Below are positions 1 to 12,146 of a stretch of 64,000 bases of DNA, in pieces; the first letter of the stretch is position 1; each line of letters begins with the position of its first letter. Position numbers and translations under genes: made by a program. The notes beneath the pieces were generated by a model. That model was not told the origin of the DNA. It saw only the letters and a program-made list of their open reading frames with translations, and ran no database searches. The DNA comes from Tolypeutes matacus. Taxonomy: Eukaryota; Chordata; Mammalia; Cingulata; Chlamyphoridae. The stretch lies in NCBI GenBank assembly GCA_026826555.1, contig JAKSZT010054334.1, forward strand, positions 30,895,059 through 30,959,058. Direction: 5' to 3'.

Positions 1-1697
1 AGAACAAAGTTGGAGACTCACACCTCCTTATTTCAAACCTTACTAAAAAGCTACAGTTATTAAAACAGAATGATACTGCCATAAGGAGAGACATACAGAC
101 AAATGGAATACAATTGAGAGTCCAGAGATAAATCCACATATCCATGGCAACTTGATTTTCATCAAGGGTGCCAAGTCCATTCAATGGGGACAGAATACTC
201 TCTTTAACAAATGAGATTAATAAATACCTGGGACAACTGGATATCCACATGCAAAAGAATGAATTTAGACTTCTACCTCTCAACATCTATAAAAATTAAT
301 TAAAAAATGGATTAACTACCTAAATATGAAATATTATAATATAAAATTCATATAAGAAAACACAAGGAAATATCTTCAGGACCTTGTATGAAGCAGTGGA
401 TTTTTAGACTTTACACCAAAAGCACAAGTAAAAGAAAAAAAATTGATTAAATGGAATTCATTAAAATTAAAAACTTTTGTGCATTAACAGATATTCTCCA
501 GAAAGTAAAAAGATAACCTATACAATGGGAGAAAATATTTGGAAACCATACATCTGGTAAGGGTTTAATATTCAGAATATATAAACAACTCTTACCATTC
601 AACAACAAAAAGACTGACAACCCAATTAAAAAATGGGCCAATGATTTGAATAGACATTTCTCCAAAAGAATATATTCAAATGGCCAATAAACATATGAAT
701 AGGTGCTCAATATCATTAGCCATTGGAGAAATTCAAATTGAAATTATGAGATAACATCTCATACCCAGTAGATTGGCTTAAAAGAACAGAAAATAACAAA
801 TGTTGGCCAGGATGTAGAGCTATGGGAACCTTACACATTGTTGGTGGGAATGTGCAATGGTGTAGTCACTATAGAAAACAGTTTGGCAGTTCCTAAAAAA
901 GTTAAATATGTAATTACTATATGACTCAGCAATTCCACTCCTAGGTATATACCCCAAAGAATGGAGAGCACGGACACAGATATTTGTACACTAATATTCA
1001 ATGCCTCATTATTCACAATTGCCAAAAGGTAGAAGCAATTCAAGTATCCATCATCAGTAGATGAGTGAATAAATAATATGTGGCTTATCCATATAATGGA
1101 ATATTATTAAGCCATAAAAAAAGAAATGAAGTGCTAGTACATGCTACAACAGGGATGAACCTTGAAGACATCATGTTGAGCGCAATAAGCCAGACACAAA
1201 AGGACAAATATTCTATTGATTTCTTCCATATGAAATACTTAGAATAAGCAAATTCACAGAGACAGAAAGCAGAATAGTGGTAACCAGGGGTTAGAGGAGG
1301 GTCTGGGAATGGGGATTTATTACTTAACGAGAAAGAGTTTGGGTTTGGAATGATGAAAATAGTCTGGAAATAGTGGTGAAAGTTATACAGTATTTTTTTT
1401 TTTTTTTTCTTTAAGATTTTATTTATTTATTCATTTATCCCCCCCTTGCTGCTTGTGCTCGCTGGGTCAGCTAACCACGCCGTGCGGGTGGGCTTGCCTT
1501 CACCAGGAGGCCCCGGGAACCGAACCCGGGGCCTCCCATATGGTAAACGGGAGCCCTACTGATTGAGCCACAGCCGCTTCCCAGTTATACAGTATTTTAT
1601 GTCATAGAATTGATCTCTTTAAAAAGGGTAACATGATTTTTATGTTAGGTATATTTTACCACAATTAAAAATAAATAGAATTTTTTAAAAAAATGAG
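1..1697 (+). mobile_element. L1 LINE fragment: end of ORF2 and 3' UTR, interrupted by a SINE
   Basis: Degenerate L1 in sense orientation, entering from the left edge. Around 540-1200 it carries the usual decayed end of L1 ORF2 (stretches about cells of '[15 protein letters not shown]' type and the later block with 'TYPKEWRAR', frames broken by stops) and then a 3' UTR-like part ending in an A-rich tail near 1660-1697. A younger SINE at 1397-1582 splits it. The same L1 region occurs in antisense at 46130-47420. No intact ORF remains. The 3' end is approximate and the subfamily cannot be named from sight. Confidence 0.8.
1397..1582 (-). mobile_element. DAS-type tRNA-derived SINE with perfect 16-bp target duplication
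   Basis: On the minus strand it has a tRNA-Ala-like head with box A (TGGCTCAATCAG) and box B (GGTTCGGTTCC), a GC-rich body and an A/T-rich tail that appears as poly-T on the + strand. It is flanked by the direct repeat AGTTATACAGTATTTT at 1381-1396 and 1583-1598, an exact match. It therefore inserted recently into the L1 3' UTR. This family is the main basis for calling the host an armadillo-like xenarthran. Confidence 0.92.
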
Positions 1698-1892
1698 CTT
1701 AATTCATTCAGGTTTCAGTGATATGTATAATAGGTCTTCCTTCAAATCTTAACATTTTCTCTCTGCCAGCTTTATAATCATAAAAATTCTATTGTTTGGT
1801 CAGCGTCAACAAAGTCTACATTGCTGTTGGGTTTTTAATGTGTGACCATGAAAATAGTCTTTTCTAGACCTGAGCTTTGTTTCTTCTTGTAG

Positions 1893-2025
1893 GTTGATGA
1901 GGTAATGCTGACTCTGAAGCAGGCTTTCAGCACAGCTGCTGCCCTGCAGAGTGCCAAGACCCAGATTAAGCTGTGTGAGGCTTGCCCCATGCACTCCTTG
2001 CATAAGCTCTGTGAAAGGATTGAAG
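1893..2025 (+). CDS. TBC1D4: TBC1D4 coding exon A (end of second PTB domain)
   Basis: First TBC1D4 exon in the window (probably human exon 5, inferred). It encodes 44 codons plus one base, equivalent to human residues about 426-469, starting [12 protein letters not shown] and ending LCERIEG across the junction. The acceptor is ttcttgtag and the donor gtacag; it starts in phase 0 and ends in phase 1. The segment forms the C-terminal part of the second phosphotyrosine-binding (PID) domain, which in TBC1D4 binds partners such as IRAP and helps hold the protein on GLUT4 vesicles (established knowledge). TBC1D1 is the paralogue, but the linker exons downstream match TBC1D4 and not TBC1D1. No break is seen. 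Confidence 0.95.
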
Positions 2026-2639
2026 GTACAGTGTAACTTAGCCTTGGCAAGAGGGGAGTTGTTTGCTTTGGCATTTGGGAAATGTGAAAGTCCCTACTGT
2101 CATTAAATGGTTCTTTGTTTCTGGTGGAAAAAAAAGAGCCCAGGAACCCAAAGAATCATTTCTCATGTCTAGTCAAATTTAAGCTGCCAGTTTCTCCTCA
2201 GTGCTTGGCTTTTTTTTTTTTTTTTTTTTTTAAGTGTTTCTCTCTCCCCTTTTTTTTCCCCTCCGTTCTGTAGGCAGAATCAAGGAAGGGACTTGCTTGT
2301 ACATAGTGAAAACTGATCAAATATTTGTGGAATGACTGAATGAAGAGGCAAAACCATCACAAAATGTCAACTGTCATTCTTTTTTTCCCCCCATTTGACG
2401 ATGTGTTCCTTTTCTCTAAAGGTTTAAAACTGTATTGAAATTTACTTGGCTTTTGAGTAGCATTTGTTAATGACAGAGAAATAATAGAGGTGATACTATA
2501 AAGCAGTTTTTTTTTAAAAACCGGGTTCTGAAGAGGAGGGAGGGTCATAAGGGAGAGGTAAAGAGTGACCCTGTGACTCACCTTCTCTGTCTTCTCATCA
2601 TCCTTATTAACAGCAAAGGTTGAAAACTACTGCATAAGA

Positions 2640-2860
2640 ATCACAATTTAATCAGTGCTTGTTAAGCCTTCACTTATGAGCCAGGCAGTGTGCTGGGCAG
2701 CACTGGGGAGAAAGAAGTGATTGTACCATGGACCATGCCTTTAGAAAGCTTGTTGCCTCTAGAGAGGAAAGATGGTCATGAGAACAGCTAAATGCAGTTT
2801 AGTATGTTATAATAGATGAGGGAGAGGACCAATTCCAGAATAAAGCAGAGCATGGTCAAG
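2640..2860. repeat. Ancient MIR/L2-like repeat fragment
   Basis: Contains the pattern 'gagccaggcagtgtgctggg' typical of old mammalian MIR/L2-type repeats. It is strongly diverged. Boundaries and family are approximate. Confidence 0.45.
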
Positions 2861-3099
2861 GCATTGTACCTGCACATTGTGATTTCTGTTCAGTAGGCTG
2901 AAGACTAATCAGCTCATGGCAGAATCAGTGATATATCCACTAAACAGTGTGATCAAGGACTATTTAAATATTATATTCAGATTTTTAGAATTCATAATTA
3001 CAATTTTATAAATTTCACATTATTTTCAATCACATAAAACATTTACAAATATGAAACATTCCTTGATATCATACAGGGAACATTATAAATCTATGGGAA

Positions 3100-3990
3100 T
3101 ATGCAGAATTACTCAGGATATGGTGTTGGATCAATTAGTTATCCAAAGGGATAAAGAGCCCTACCACTTTCCCTACTCAAAATATGTTCTAGGTGGATCA
3201 AAGTCCTCCGTATAAACAAACAAAATATTAAAATCATTAAGAGAAAATAAGGAAAACTCTTAAAGTCCTTGAAGAAGGAAGGTTATAATAAGGCACAAAA
3301 AAAAGCAAAAACCCTTAAAAGAAAACACTGAAAGATTTAACTTCAAGAAAATTTCAAGCGTTTATATAACAAAACTTGCTTTTTTGGAAGTTAAAGGATA
3401 AACAATGAATGAGGAGATATTAGGTTAGTATCTAGTATTTGTAAGAACTTCTATAATCTATAGAAAAAGATAATACTACCCAGAAGGAAATTGCAAAAAT
3501 TATATATTAAAAAACACTTCTCAGAAAAGGAAATTAAATGTTCAGTAATGAAAATGAGAAGACACTTAACCTTAGAGAAATTAAAAATGTAAACAACAAG
3601 ATCATCAGATTACTGATGAAATTGTAGAGAAGTTGGTATATTTATGTAATGCTGATCTGTTGTAAATTGATGTAGCCATTTTGGAGAACAATTAATAGCA
3701 ACTCATTAACTTAAAATTGCACTTAACCTGTTACCCAGCAGTTCCATGGCTTGATAAGAGAAACTTTTAAAGGTGCAGAAGGTGACATTGTTTAGGTTGT
3801 ATGGTTTGTAAGGGAAATTTGGAAACATCCTCAATGTCCATCAGTAAGAGAATTGGAGCATGTTCATATAATTGAACAATTAATGGGAATGAATTTGAAC
3901 TGTGTGTCAATTTGGATACATCTTAAAAAATATACTGGTGACTGAAAAAGTATTTTGCTGAATAATTCATATAATTTAATGCTATATCTG
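3100..3990 (+). mobile_element. Degenerate L1 ORF2 3' part, sense
   Basis: A-rich sense L1 relic. The block around 3540-3930 keeps the order seen in L1 ORF2 C-terminal/3' regions (leading to 'cctcaatgtccatcagtaag' and 'gaattggagcatgttcatat'). There are many stops and frameshifts. It looks like an old L1M-type copy. Confidence 0.6.
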
Positions 3991-4019
3991 GGAAAATGCA
4001 TAGCCTAATGCCACACATT

Positions 4020-4780
4020 TCTTTTAAAATTTTTGATCTTTTAGACTTATAGAAAGTTGCAGAGAATTTCCAAATATCTCTCCCCTAGTTTTCCCCATTG
4101 CTAATATCTTATAAAACCATGGCACAATCATCAGAACAGGAAATTAACATTGGTGCAGTGCTCTTAATCAAACAGAACAGTTCATTTGAGCTTCATCAGT
4201 TTATCCACTAATGTCCTTTTTTTGGTTGTTGTTCAGGATGCCAGTCAGGATCCCACATTGTATTACTTATTATTTCTCCCCGACTCCTGCAGTCTGCCAC
4301 CATTCCTGTCTTTCCTTGTCTTTCATGACCTTGACATTCTCACAGAGCATGGCTCAGTTATTTTGCTGAATGTCCCTCAGTTCAGCCTGTCTGGTGTCTT
4401 CTCATGATTGTACTGAGGACAGCACCTCTGGCAAGCTGTGCTCTATAGAGTTCTATAGAAATGGTGCTGTGTCCTCGGTGTGTCATAACATGGAGTTCAA
4501 GATGATGGTAGGTTTTATTACTAGTGATGCTGTCCTTGATCAACTGGTCAAGATATTCTCCTCTGGGATTTTCCACTATAAAGTTACTATATTCCCCCCT
4601 GTAATCAACAAATATTTTAGGAAAGTACTTTGAATCCATGCAATGTCTTTTCACGCAAACCTTTGCCCACTGATTCTAGCATCAATCAGTGGATCTTGTC
4701 TGCAACAATTACCAATACTACATATTTTCTATTGATACATTTATACGTAGGTGAAAGAATATGAAATGGACTAAAAGGAT
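4020..4780 (-). mobile_element. Antisense L1M-type 3' UTR fragment
   Basis: Resembles the long 3' region of old mammalian L1M elements read on the minus strand. For example, 4520-4600 is the reverse of the 'ggagaagcctgacagatacc'-type block that appears in sense at 20540-20600. Open frames such as 4382-4654 are by-products of this repeat. Ends are approximate. Confidence 0.6.
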
Positions 4781-4794
4781 ATGTGGCAAACTTT

Positions 4795-5800
4795 TGTCTT
4801 TTTTTTTTTTTCTTTTAATAAAACAAACATAACAGAATGTTTACATCTAAATAAACGCTTCCCCCTCAGAGTCATTATATAGCTAGTTCCAACAAAGCTA
4901 CCTTCGTTGGGGCCATTATTTGGAACTCCTCTTTGAGAAAAGGCTTTCAACAGCAGTTTATGAGCTCCATTAAAACATATCCTTCCAAATGCTGGGCTGT
5001 TTGAAAACACAAACAAAGCCCACACTCAAAGGACAACACTGAGATTTATTTAAAAAAAAAAAAGGTGCCGCAGCTCTCAGGGAGGCTCCCTAAAGGCCTC
5101 TTAGCAAGTTCTGAACAACATCAACGCTGCGGAAACATGTGGCCTTCCAGGACAGCTACTTTCAGTGGGATTGCATTTATTTGGATAGAAAAGTTATGCT
5201 GACTTCAAAAAAAATCAGCCACACTCCTTTATAGTCACACTTGCATCTGATTTAAAAAAAAAAAAGACAACACTTAAACATGGTTCTAATTAAAGAGACA
5301 TTACATTCAGAAGTAGAGACATTACATTCAGATATCACTCATCGTGATAATTTTTAGAGGATTCTAATAGTGTTAGCACTAAAGAATGAGGGAGGCTACC
5401 AGGATTAGAGATAGTAAACAGGGCAAATTAGCTTTGTAATCTTCTAATGTTTTAGACCGTATTGTTTTATTTGGGTAAAGATTAAGCAAAAAAAATAAAA
5501 AATAAAAAAAATATATATATTTATATATATTTATATATATATAAAGCTGGCAGCAAATATATCCCAAATGTTAATAGAGTAATTATTCCATTTTGGGTTT
5601 TTTTTTTTTTTTTTCAAACCTCACACTAAAGAAATAATTTATTTTTGTGTAAACAAAGCTAAAAACTTTGGAATAAATAAACAACTGCATTTCTGTTTTT
5701 AAGATTAGTGTGTTTTAAAATATATTTTGTATTACAAAAAAAAGGTTTAAACCTCCACACAAGTTGGCAGTCTCTATCAGAAACTGCCTTTAAAAGCATG
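4795..5800 (-). pseudogene. Possible antisense retrocopy of a UTR-like sequence (unidentified)
   Basis: Begins on the + strand with a poly-T run (about 4799-4811), followed in minus orientation by ATTAAA-like and several AATAAA-like signals and low-complexity 3' UTR-like sequence. No coding part is recognisable, and I cannot name a parent gene or see a clear target duplication. It might be an unrelated AT-rich unique segment. An AT microsatellite (5505-5545) and a poly-T run (5599-5614) lie within it. Confidence 0.25.
5505..5545. repeat. (TA)n / TATATT microsatellite
   Basis: Alternating TA run with interrupting T, about 40 bp, directly visible. Confidence 0.85.
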
Positions 5801-6189
5801 GGGCAGCCATAGCAGATGGGAAAGCTCTGTTTATATGTATGTAGAGCTGGATCTCAGATTTGTGGGGCCTCAAGTTTTTACAGTTTTAGAGACCTTTTTA
5901 GGGCAACAGAACACAAAATGATGAATATAGCCTTACTACATTCCTCCCTAGGTCTTGAATGGACTCTGAGCTTGAGCTTCACTAGCCACAGGGTGTGCAT
6001 CTATCTGAACGGAGCAAAAGGAAGAGTCTATCTTGTTGACTGGAAAAAGGCTTCCCAACTATCACAGGGCTATTGTAGTTGTTTATCTAAAGCCTTGGGC
6101 GACACTCTCTGATATGAATTTTTTTTTCCTGCCTTTGACAGCAGGCCAAGAAAGTGGAAGATAAGGCAATGCTCAAATAGTAAGAATAA

Positions 6190-6400
6190 AAGTAATAACA
6201 ATAAAGCAGATGGTTCTATAGGACTTACCAGGCGCATTGCATGTATTAGCTCAGTTAATCCTTATAAAAGGTAGATACTGTTTTTAACTCATTTTACATA
6301 CAAGGAGACAAAGACACTGGCACTTAGAGCAGATAAGTGAAGTGCTTCATTTCCATTGCAGAGACAGGATTTGAAGTTTCCAAAGCAACTTGATACCATC
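6190..6400 (-). mobile_element. MIR-like SINE, antisense
   Basis: Contains the reversed MIR-type core: 'attagctcagttaatcctta' and then 'cattttacatacaaggagac'. This is the minus-strand form of the MIR tail and core. It is old and diverged. Confidence 0.6.
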
Positions 6401-8834
6401 TCAGAGAGAAGGCAGGGACTTTCAGGGTTGAGCTGCCTTGAAGTTTCTTGGCATTTGTGTGTTTCCCAAAGAAGTTTCTCCCATCTGAGTGAGATCATAG
6501 GGTGATTTTGAAGTTTGTTTTATGCTTAGGCACAAAGTATAAAGCTGGAAAAAAAACCACGTTAGATTAAACCGAAAATAATAAGAATAGAAAGTTAGTG
6601 AAGAAGAAATTTAAATGTACCAAGATGTTAGTATTTCATTTCATTTACTCAGAACTGTAGAATTTCTGTTGGTATGCTTGGTTGCACTAATAAGGAGTTC
6701 GACTTTGTTGAAAAAAGTAAGAAGGAATAGATAAATGTGTTTATCTGGATGCCTAATCAACTATACCTCTACAAAGCCAGACATCTCTGAGGAACAAAGG
6801 GAATTGAGGATGTTGTGTCTAAGAGGAACTTCATCTCCCAAGGACCAAGCCTTAGAATCTGAAACTGAATGTGATGCTCAGTATCATGGAGATGGAACAA
6901 TTATCCTCAATCTTCTTTTCCTATACGAACATGAATGAAGGATAGTATAAAAGCCTCTCAATATCAATAATTCACTGATCAGTGATTCCAAATTGGGGGT
7001 GTGAGGGGGGAGTCAAATTAGAGTCATTATGGAAGGGACATGTATAGTTTGAAAAGAAATAAGTCCAGCTATTTTCAGTTCTTTTACTGAAATTGAGGAC
7101 TAAAGAAATTTGCTGGACTATGAATTTATTTACATATTTGAAATAACTACACTCTTTTCCTTTGTTCTTTTAATATCTTATTCTCTAAGGGGTGTTAATC
7201 AGTCACTAGAATAGTAAACAAAGTAAAACAAAACAAAAACAATCATGTGAATCACTATCTTAGTACATCATCTGAGGTGCCTCTTAGGAGACTCTGCCAG
7301 CAAAAAATACCCTGCAACAGGGAGTGATAACCCACCATCAAAAATAATTTTAGAGTTTGACATTTTCTGTATGTGATGACAGAGATTTTCACAGGGTTTT
7401 GCTGTGCATTACACAAGGAAAGGCAGAACTGAGAAATTTTCACAAGTTTTTTCTTCATTCTGATTCCCATTCTATACTGCACAGCGGTTTATAAGGGGGC
7501 TAAGGGTAAAATCACCACATTATGCCAGTACTGTATACATTCTGGCAGCCATGAACTGAAGTCTACTTCTTTTAAAACAAGCATATTTTGAAGTGATTCT
7601 CTCCCCTAATAGCCACATAGGTCTTTAGTTAGATCTTCAATTTTAAAGAGACTAGCTCAAATGTGATCAAATTAGTTCATTTCAATTAGCTTTCTCCTCG
7701 TATTTTCTTAGAAAACTGCACAATGTGCATAGGTTGACATAGTTTATTTTCAAATTCTGTGATGCCACTTAGCAAATTAATTGTAAATACATATTTAAAT
7801 GAATTACTTTGTCTTATTCTATGTATATAAAAATATAACGATACAGGTAAGAAGCACAAATTATGACCTAAAATCATGTAATGTCAGTATTTAATTGTAA
7901 CCTGAGAAAGTTACCCTTATAATTACAATTGATTTTAACATGCCAGTGTACCTGCATAAAGTTTATTAAATATAATATATAGCTAGATGTCCTCTTCCTA
8001 ATCAAAGTATAAAAGCAGTACCATGTGTGGCACCTAATTATGTAAAGGAGATCTGTTCCTCAAAAATGGATGGCCACTTGAATCATTGTAAATATAAATT
8101 GTTTTCTCTTTTTTAAATTTAAAACAGGGATGTTCTCATGGAAAATAATTATTTGCCTGAGGACTTAATATAAATTATGTTTAAGAATGCAATAGATAGA
8201 TAAGTATTGTGATTTAAAGAAGTAAACAATTTTTTTGTAAAATAATAACAATAAAATTGTTATTAAATACCAACTATAGCTATCCTTGAAGTTTTATTCC
8301 CACAGAACAATAGCTGTTTGGAGGAAGAGAATCTTGGTCTGAGCTGAAGCTCTGTCTTATAATATTATAAGCTGTTCCTTCTTTAACCATCATGTTTTTA
8401 GGTTAGAGATATTGGCAATGGCTAGTAGTTAGCTTTTATTTCCATGTCATTAACTAGGATATTGTTCATTCAACTATGAATTTCTACTGTGGCTGTGTGT
8501 GTTAGTGTATTAAATGGTGTGTGGATGGGCTGTTGACTTGGTGTCATATGGAAATCCTTTGTTAGTAGTTCTGACTATAGGATAACTGTTAGGGGGTTGT
8601 TGACTTTGCTAAGGAGGTTTTCCATCTAGTTTTAATCATTTCAATATAGTGGCCCAAGGTTTCTTGTATACAGGAACACATCTCTGAGAATTTTAGTGAG
8701 GAGATAGAAATTCAGAGCCTGCTGTCTAAGGGGCGAATTGCAATTTATTATGTGCATTTAGACCTCTGCTGTTAGACTCTGTTTAATAATATTTCCACCT
8801 GCTTCCCACCCCCCCACACCCCCATTTTCCATAG

Positions 8835-8926
8835 GTCTCTACCCACCAAGAGCCAAGCTGGTAATACAGAGGCATCTCTCCTCACTGACAGATAATGAAC
8901 AAGCTGACATCTTTGAACGAGTTCAG
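8835..8926 (+). CDS. TBC1D4: TBC1D4 coding exon B
   Basis: 92-nt exon equivalent to human residues 470-500. It completes the split Gly codon and encodes [19 protein letters not shown] and on to FERVQ. Acceptor ccattttccatag, donor gtaaca; phase 1 in, phase 0 out. It covers the last residues of the second PTB domain and the helix that follows. The reading frame is intact and matches the exon on each side. Confidence 0.95.
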
Positions 8927-9701
8927 GTAACATTATTTATGGTTCTCATAAATAAGATATAAAGAATGAGAATTGGACCCTGTTTTTGTAAGTTCCCTTT
9001 TTTCATCCATTCCTTTTAACTTCCACCTGAAGCTAAAGATATTATCATATTCTGCTATTTAATAGTAACTGGGATGCCTATTTGCTGCTATTACTGGATG
9101 GCTCTGGATTCTGAGATTCTAGGTTCTTGGCTTATGTCACATAAAAGAATTTAACGACACACCATAGGGTAGGCAAGGGAGTAAAGAGTTTTTTAAGATA
9201 TAGGAAAATGAGAAAAGTACATGGTCCAAGGCATGGACCACGGGCCTGCTGCAGGTGAGTTGTGTGGGTGGGACCCTAGGTCAAGGCTTTTTAATGTCTG
9301 TTTGCTGTTCTGATTGGTTGCTCCATCTGTCATTTCCCCAAGAGGCCCATTGGTGAGGCCCCTTGAGGGTATACAGGGCTTTCTCTTGACACCAAACAAG
9401 ATCTTGTTCCAAATGGGGTTCTTATGGCCAGGATCTCTCAATGTCTTTTCAGCAGCTTTCTTCTCAGGAGGTTTCCGGGCAGGGTCTCACGGCCACGTGG
9501 TCTGTCGGCCATGTTGTCTGTTGGCCATGTCTGCTGGGCCAGCCGCCTTCCCTCTTTCACTTTACTAACTTGCCTCACTACTAAGAGCAGTTAAAATCTT
9601 CCTTTATGTTTGTCTGCCAGACAGATAAAACCAAGTGAGCATAAAATAAAACAAGAAAAGCTGTGTTTCCATACTATGCTCTTGGTTTGTCTTTTCAACA
9701 G
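8927..9701 (+). other. TBC1D4: TBC1D4 intron B-C
   Basis: Short 775-bp intron. More than half is an LTR-like insertion at about 9125-9590; the flanks look unique. Confidence 0.85.
9125..9590 (-). mobile_element. Possible solo retroviral LTR, antisense
   Basis: A GC-richer block in an AT-rich intron. Read on the minus strand it has a promoter-like CCAAT motif (plus-strand attgg near 9313), a short tandem of GGCCATG-containing units at 9488-9530 and a U5-like T-rich end. That arrangement suggests a solo LTR of an endogenous retrovirus. I could not find a convincing target duplication or exact TG/CA ends, so both class and borders are uncertain. The two opposing open frames (9193-9441 and 9314-9568) are not convincing genes. 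Confidence 0.45.
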
Positions 9702-9812
9702 AAAATGAAGCCAGTCAATGACCAGGAAGAAAACGAACTTGTGATTTTACATCTGAGGCAGCTGTGCGAAGCCAAGCAGAAGACACACGTTCACATTGGG
9801 GAAGGCCCATCG
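9702..9812 (+). CDS. TBC1D4: TBC1D4 coding exon C
   Basis: 111-nt exon, 37 whole codons, equivalent to human residues 501-537: [20 protein letters not shown] followed by [17 protein letters not shown]. Acceptor cttttcaacag, donor gtgaga; phase 0 on both sides. It encodes the acidic/helical segment just after the second PTB domain. The same block exists in diverged form in TBC1D1, so it is ancestral to both paralogues. No disruption. Confidence 0.95.
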
Positions 9813-12026
9813 GTGAGAAGAGATTTTCTCCTTGACCTACTGTTTTCTGTTTATATGTTTAGTAAAAATATCGCAGAACATGTGGAAGGAGTGTCTTTGT
9901 GCTCTCATCTTCCTTTATGTTAAAGTCCTATGAGACTTTTCCCCCCAGCATTTTAGACATTTTATAGGGAATTTTAGCAGGTACATTGAAATAAAATAAG
10001 GATAGCTTTAAAATATAAAAATATTTGTGGGTTTTGGTACAAAAGTAGTAATAACAAATGTTAATGATTTAGAATGAATATACATTTTTGTTATGTTAAT
10101 CTATTATTTTATATCACTTTTTAATGAACATTTTATTTCCTCAAAAGCTTAGACAGCCTGAATGGTAAAGAGTGAGGGCCAAAGCAGCAGCAGTGGCACA
10201 TTAGCAGCAGTCCTAGATGCAGACCGAAGGATGGTATTTTTGTGCATGGATTTAGAATGTGTTTATGGCAGCTTAAGATAAAGCAAGTCCATCAACCACA
10301 GCATCTAAGAGGATCATGATGTGTTTACCTCTTAATGACACTAATTGAGGTTATATTTTCATTTCACTATATTCAGAACAAATCACACATTATTAGTACA
10401 CATTCATTCATTCATATGCTCATTTAACAAAAACTTAAGAACCTTTTATGATCAAAGCTCTCTGCTAGGGGTGATAAAAAAGAGATGAACAAGCTGTGTT
10501 CCCTACCAAGAAGAGCTCAACCATCCTAAAGGGGAAGGCAAACAGATTAACAGAAACATATAAGAGAGACAGTTAGTGACTTTTATAAGTAATGTGCGAA
10601 GAACACAAAAATAGCTATATTCATCTTTGCTTTGGAGCTTGAGTGGAGAGTTAAGGATAGAGAGCAGAATTTAAAAATTCATGATGAAGAGATTTTTGGG
10701 AAGGCAGGAGTTTAGAGGAGATAGTTTGCTAATTAGAAAAATTGGGTAAGTATGTTTTCAGAAAGGAACATTGAGCACAAAGGCATATAGTGATGTGACC
10801 AAATGCGCTCCATTCAGGCCCTTGAAGCAGGTGTACTGGTTTTTAGGGTGCATTTGGAGATTGGTGGGAAACAAGGCTCGAAAGATAGGCAAGCAGTGAG
10901 ATGATGAAGGGATTTTAAGTGCTAGACCAGGCTATGTTATAAAAGGAGTTCAAGTAAGGGAGTGAGGAAGTCAGATTTGTACTTTAAGAAGAGAATTCTG
11001 CTATCATTGTAATGGCAGATTTGTATGTGTGTGTCGGGGGGGTTGGTATGGGAGGGATTTGGGGGGGTTAAGACTGAAATCCCATTCTCCAGTTGGGAGA
11101 ATTTTGTCATAGAATATATGAGAAGTGATTAATTTAATTATGGCACACATCTTTATTGTGTGCATACTATGCACCAGGCAGTGGTGATAAAGAAAAACAG
11201 CCCTTTTCCTCCAGCTGATTGTTTGGGTGAAGAAACCAATATGTAATCAAATAAATTAAAATATGGTGTGATTAGCACAATGCTATAAGTACACGCAAGA
11301 CACAAAGGTAGTAGCATGGGCACGTAAATAGATTGAGTGAGTCTGTCTTAAAATATTTATTTTGTCTCAGGAGAGAGGCCTGCACTAGAGCACTGGAGAT
11401 ATGAGAAAAGGACTGAGTCAAGAGCTATTTAATAGCTATAATCATTAGGACTTAGTGACAGACTAGATGATAGGTAAAGGAAGGGAGAGGGAAGAGCTGG
11501 GAAAGAGGATATGTATAGCAGACACATAGTAGATTCTCATACAGTTCAGTAATATAAGTGAATACTTGTTGATGTCAAAGATACATGGCCTACTCTCAAA
11601 TGAAAATGAAATTATAACAGAGTCATGGAAGACTTACTCTTTGAAACTTATTTCCTGTGTTTGTCTTCGTAATTAGGTTGTAGAATATGCAAATTGGATT
11701 GGGATGGTAATAGCTCTTAATCAGATTAACAGCCATAAAAATTGCCACCTCAAGTTTAATTTTTGTTCCATGTAGCAGGAATGCATTAGTAGAACAGAAA
11801 GGCATGAAGGAAAGATCTTATTTGTCATTGTTTTCCTTACAGTATTAAAAATGAAACCCTTTTCTTTATAATCTCTGTGTTTGCAATGTGGAACCTAAAT
11901 TATTACTTCTTAATAGAGCTACTGAAGAATTCTTGTTTTTTTAATGACTTACATTTAAGCCTGTATTTAAAATGTCATTTAACTTGAAAATTACAAACTA
12001 AAACTTATCTATTTTTCTCTATATAG
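9813..12026 (+). other. TBC1D4: TBC1D4 intron C-D
   Basis: 2.2-kb intron. From 10380 to about 11350 it holds old, diverged repeat sequence; the remainder looks unique and AT-rich. Nothing coding was recognised. Confidence 0.8.
10380..11350. repeat. Ancient L2/MIR-like repeat tract
   Basis: Two stretches (10390-10620 and 11140-11340) carry 'attcattcattcatatgctc'-like and 'tactatgcaccaggcagtgg'-like text common in old L2/MIR-class repeats. The middle resembles another diverged interspersed repeat also seen at 50450-50650. Family names cannot be settled by eye. Confidence 0.45.
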
Positions 12027-12146
12027 ACTATTTCAAATAGTGCAATCCCTGAAAATGCAACAAGCAGTGGAAGGTTCAAACTTGACATTCTGAAAAATAA
12101 AGCTAAGAGATCCTTAACCAGCTCCCTGGAAAATATCTTTTCAAGG
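12027..12146 (+). CDS. TBC1D4: TBC1D4 coding exon D (contains Ser570 equivalent)
   Basis: 120-nt exon, 40 codons, equivalent to human residues 538-577 ([20 protein letters not shown] to SLENIFSR). Acceptor tctctatatag, donor gtaaga; phase 0/0. The segment [16 protein letters not shown] is shared with TBC1D1. The Ser570 phosphosite equivalent is codon TCC at 12123-12125. This starts the regulatory linker between PTB2 and the TBC domain. The following intron is 24 kb, the largest in the window. Confidence 0.95.

Larger units (their letters stand above)
2026..8834 (+). other. TBC1D4: TBC1D4 intron A-B
   Basis: 6.8-kb intron. Contents I can support: an old interspersed repeat near 2640-2860, degenerate sense L1 at 3100-3990, antisense L1 3' region at 4020-4780, a possible antisense retrocopy at 4795-5800, an AT microsatellite at 5505-5545 and a MIR-like SINE near 6190-6400. 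From about 6500 to 8800 I see only AT-rich unique-looking sequence with no coding potential. Open frames of 60-100 codons here lack codon bias and splice context. Confidence 0.8.

Noticed and set aside
1893..2025. Assignment of the gene to the paralogue TBC1D1
   Set aside because: The linker exons contain [11 protein letters not shown] and the Ser588-Thr642 spacing of TBC1D4, whereas TBC1D1 has RRRANTLSH and different flanks.
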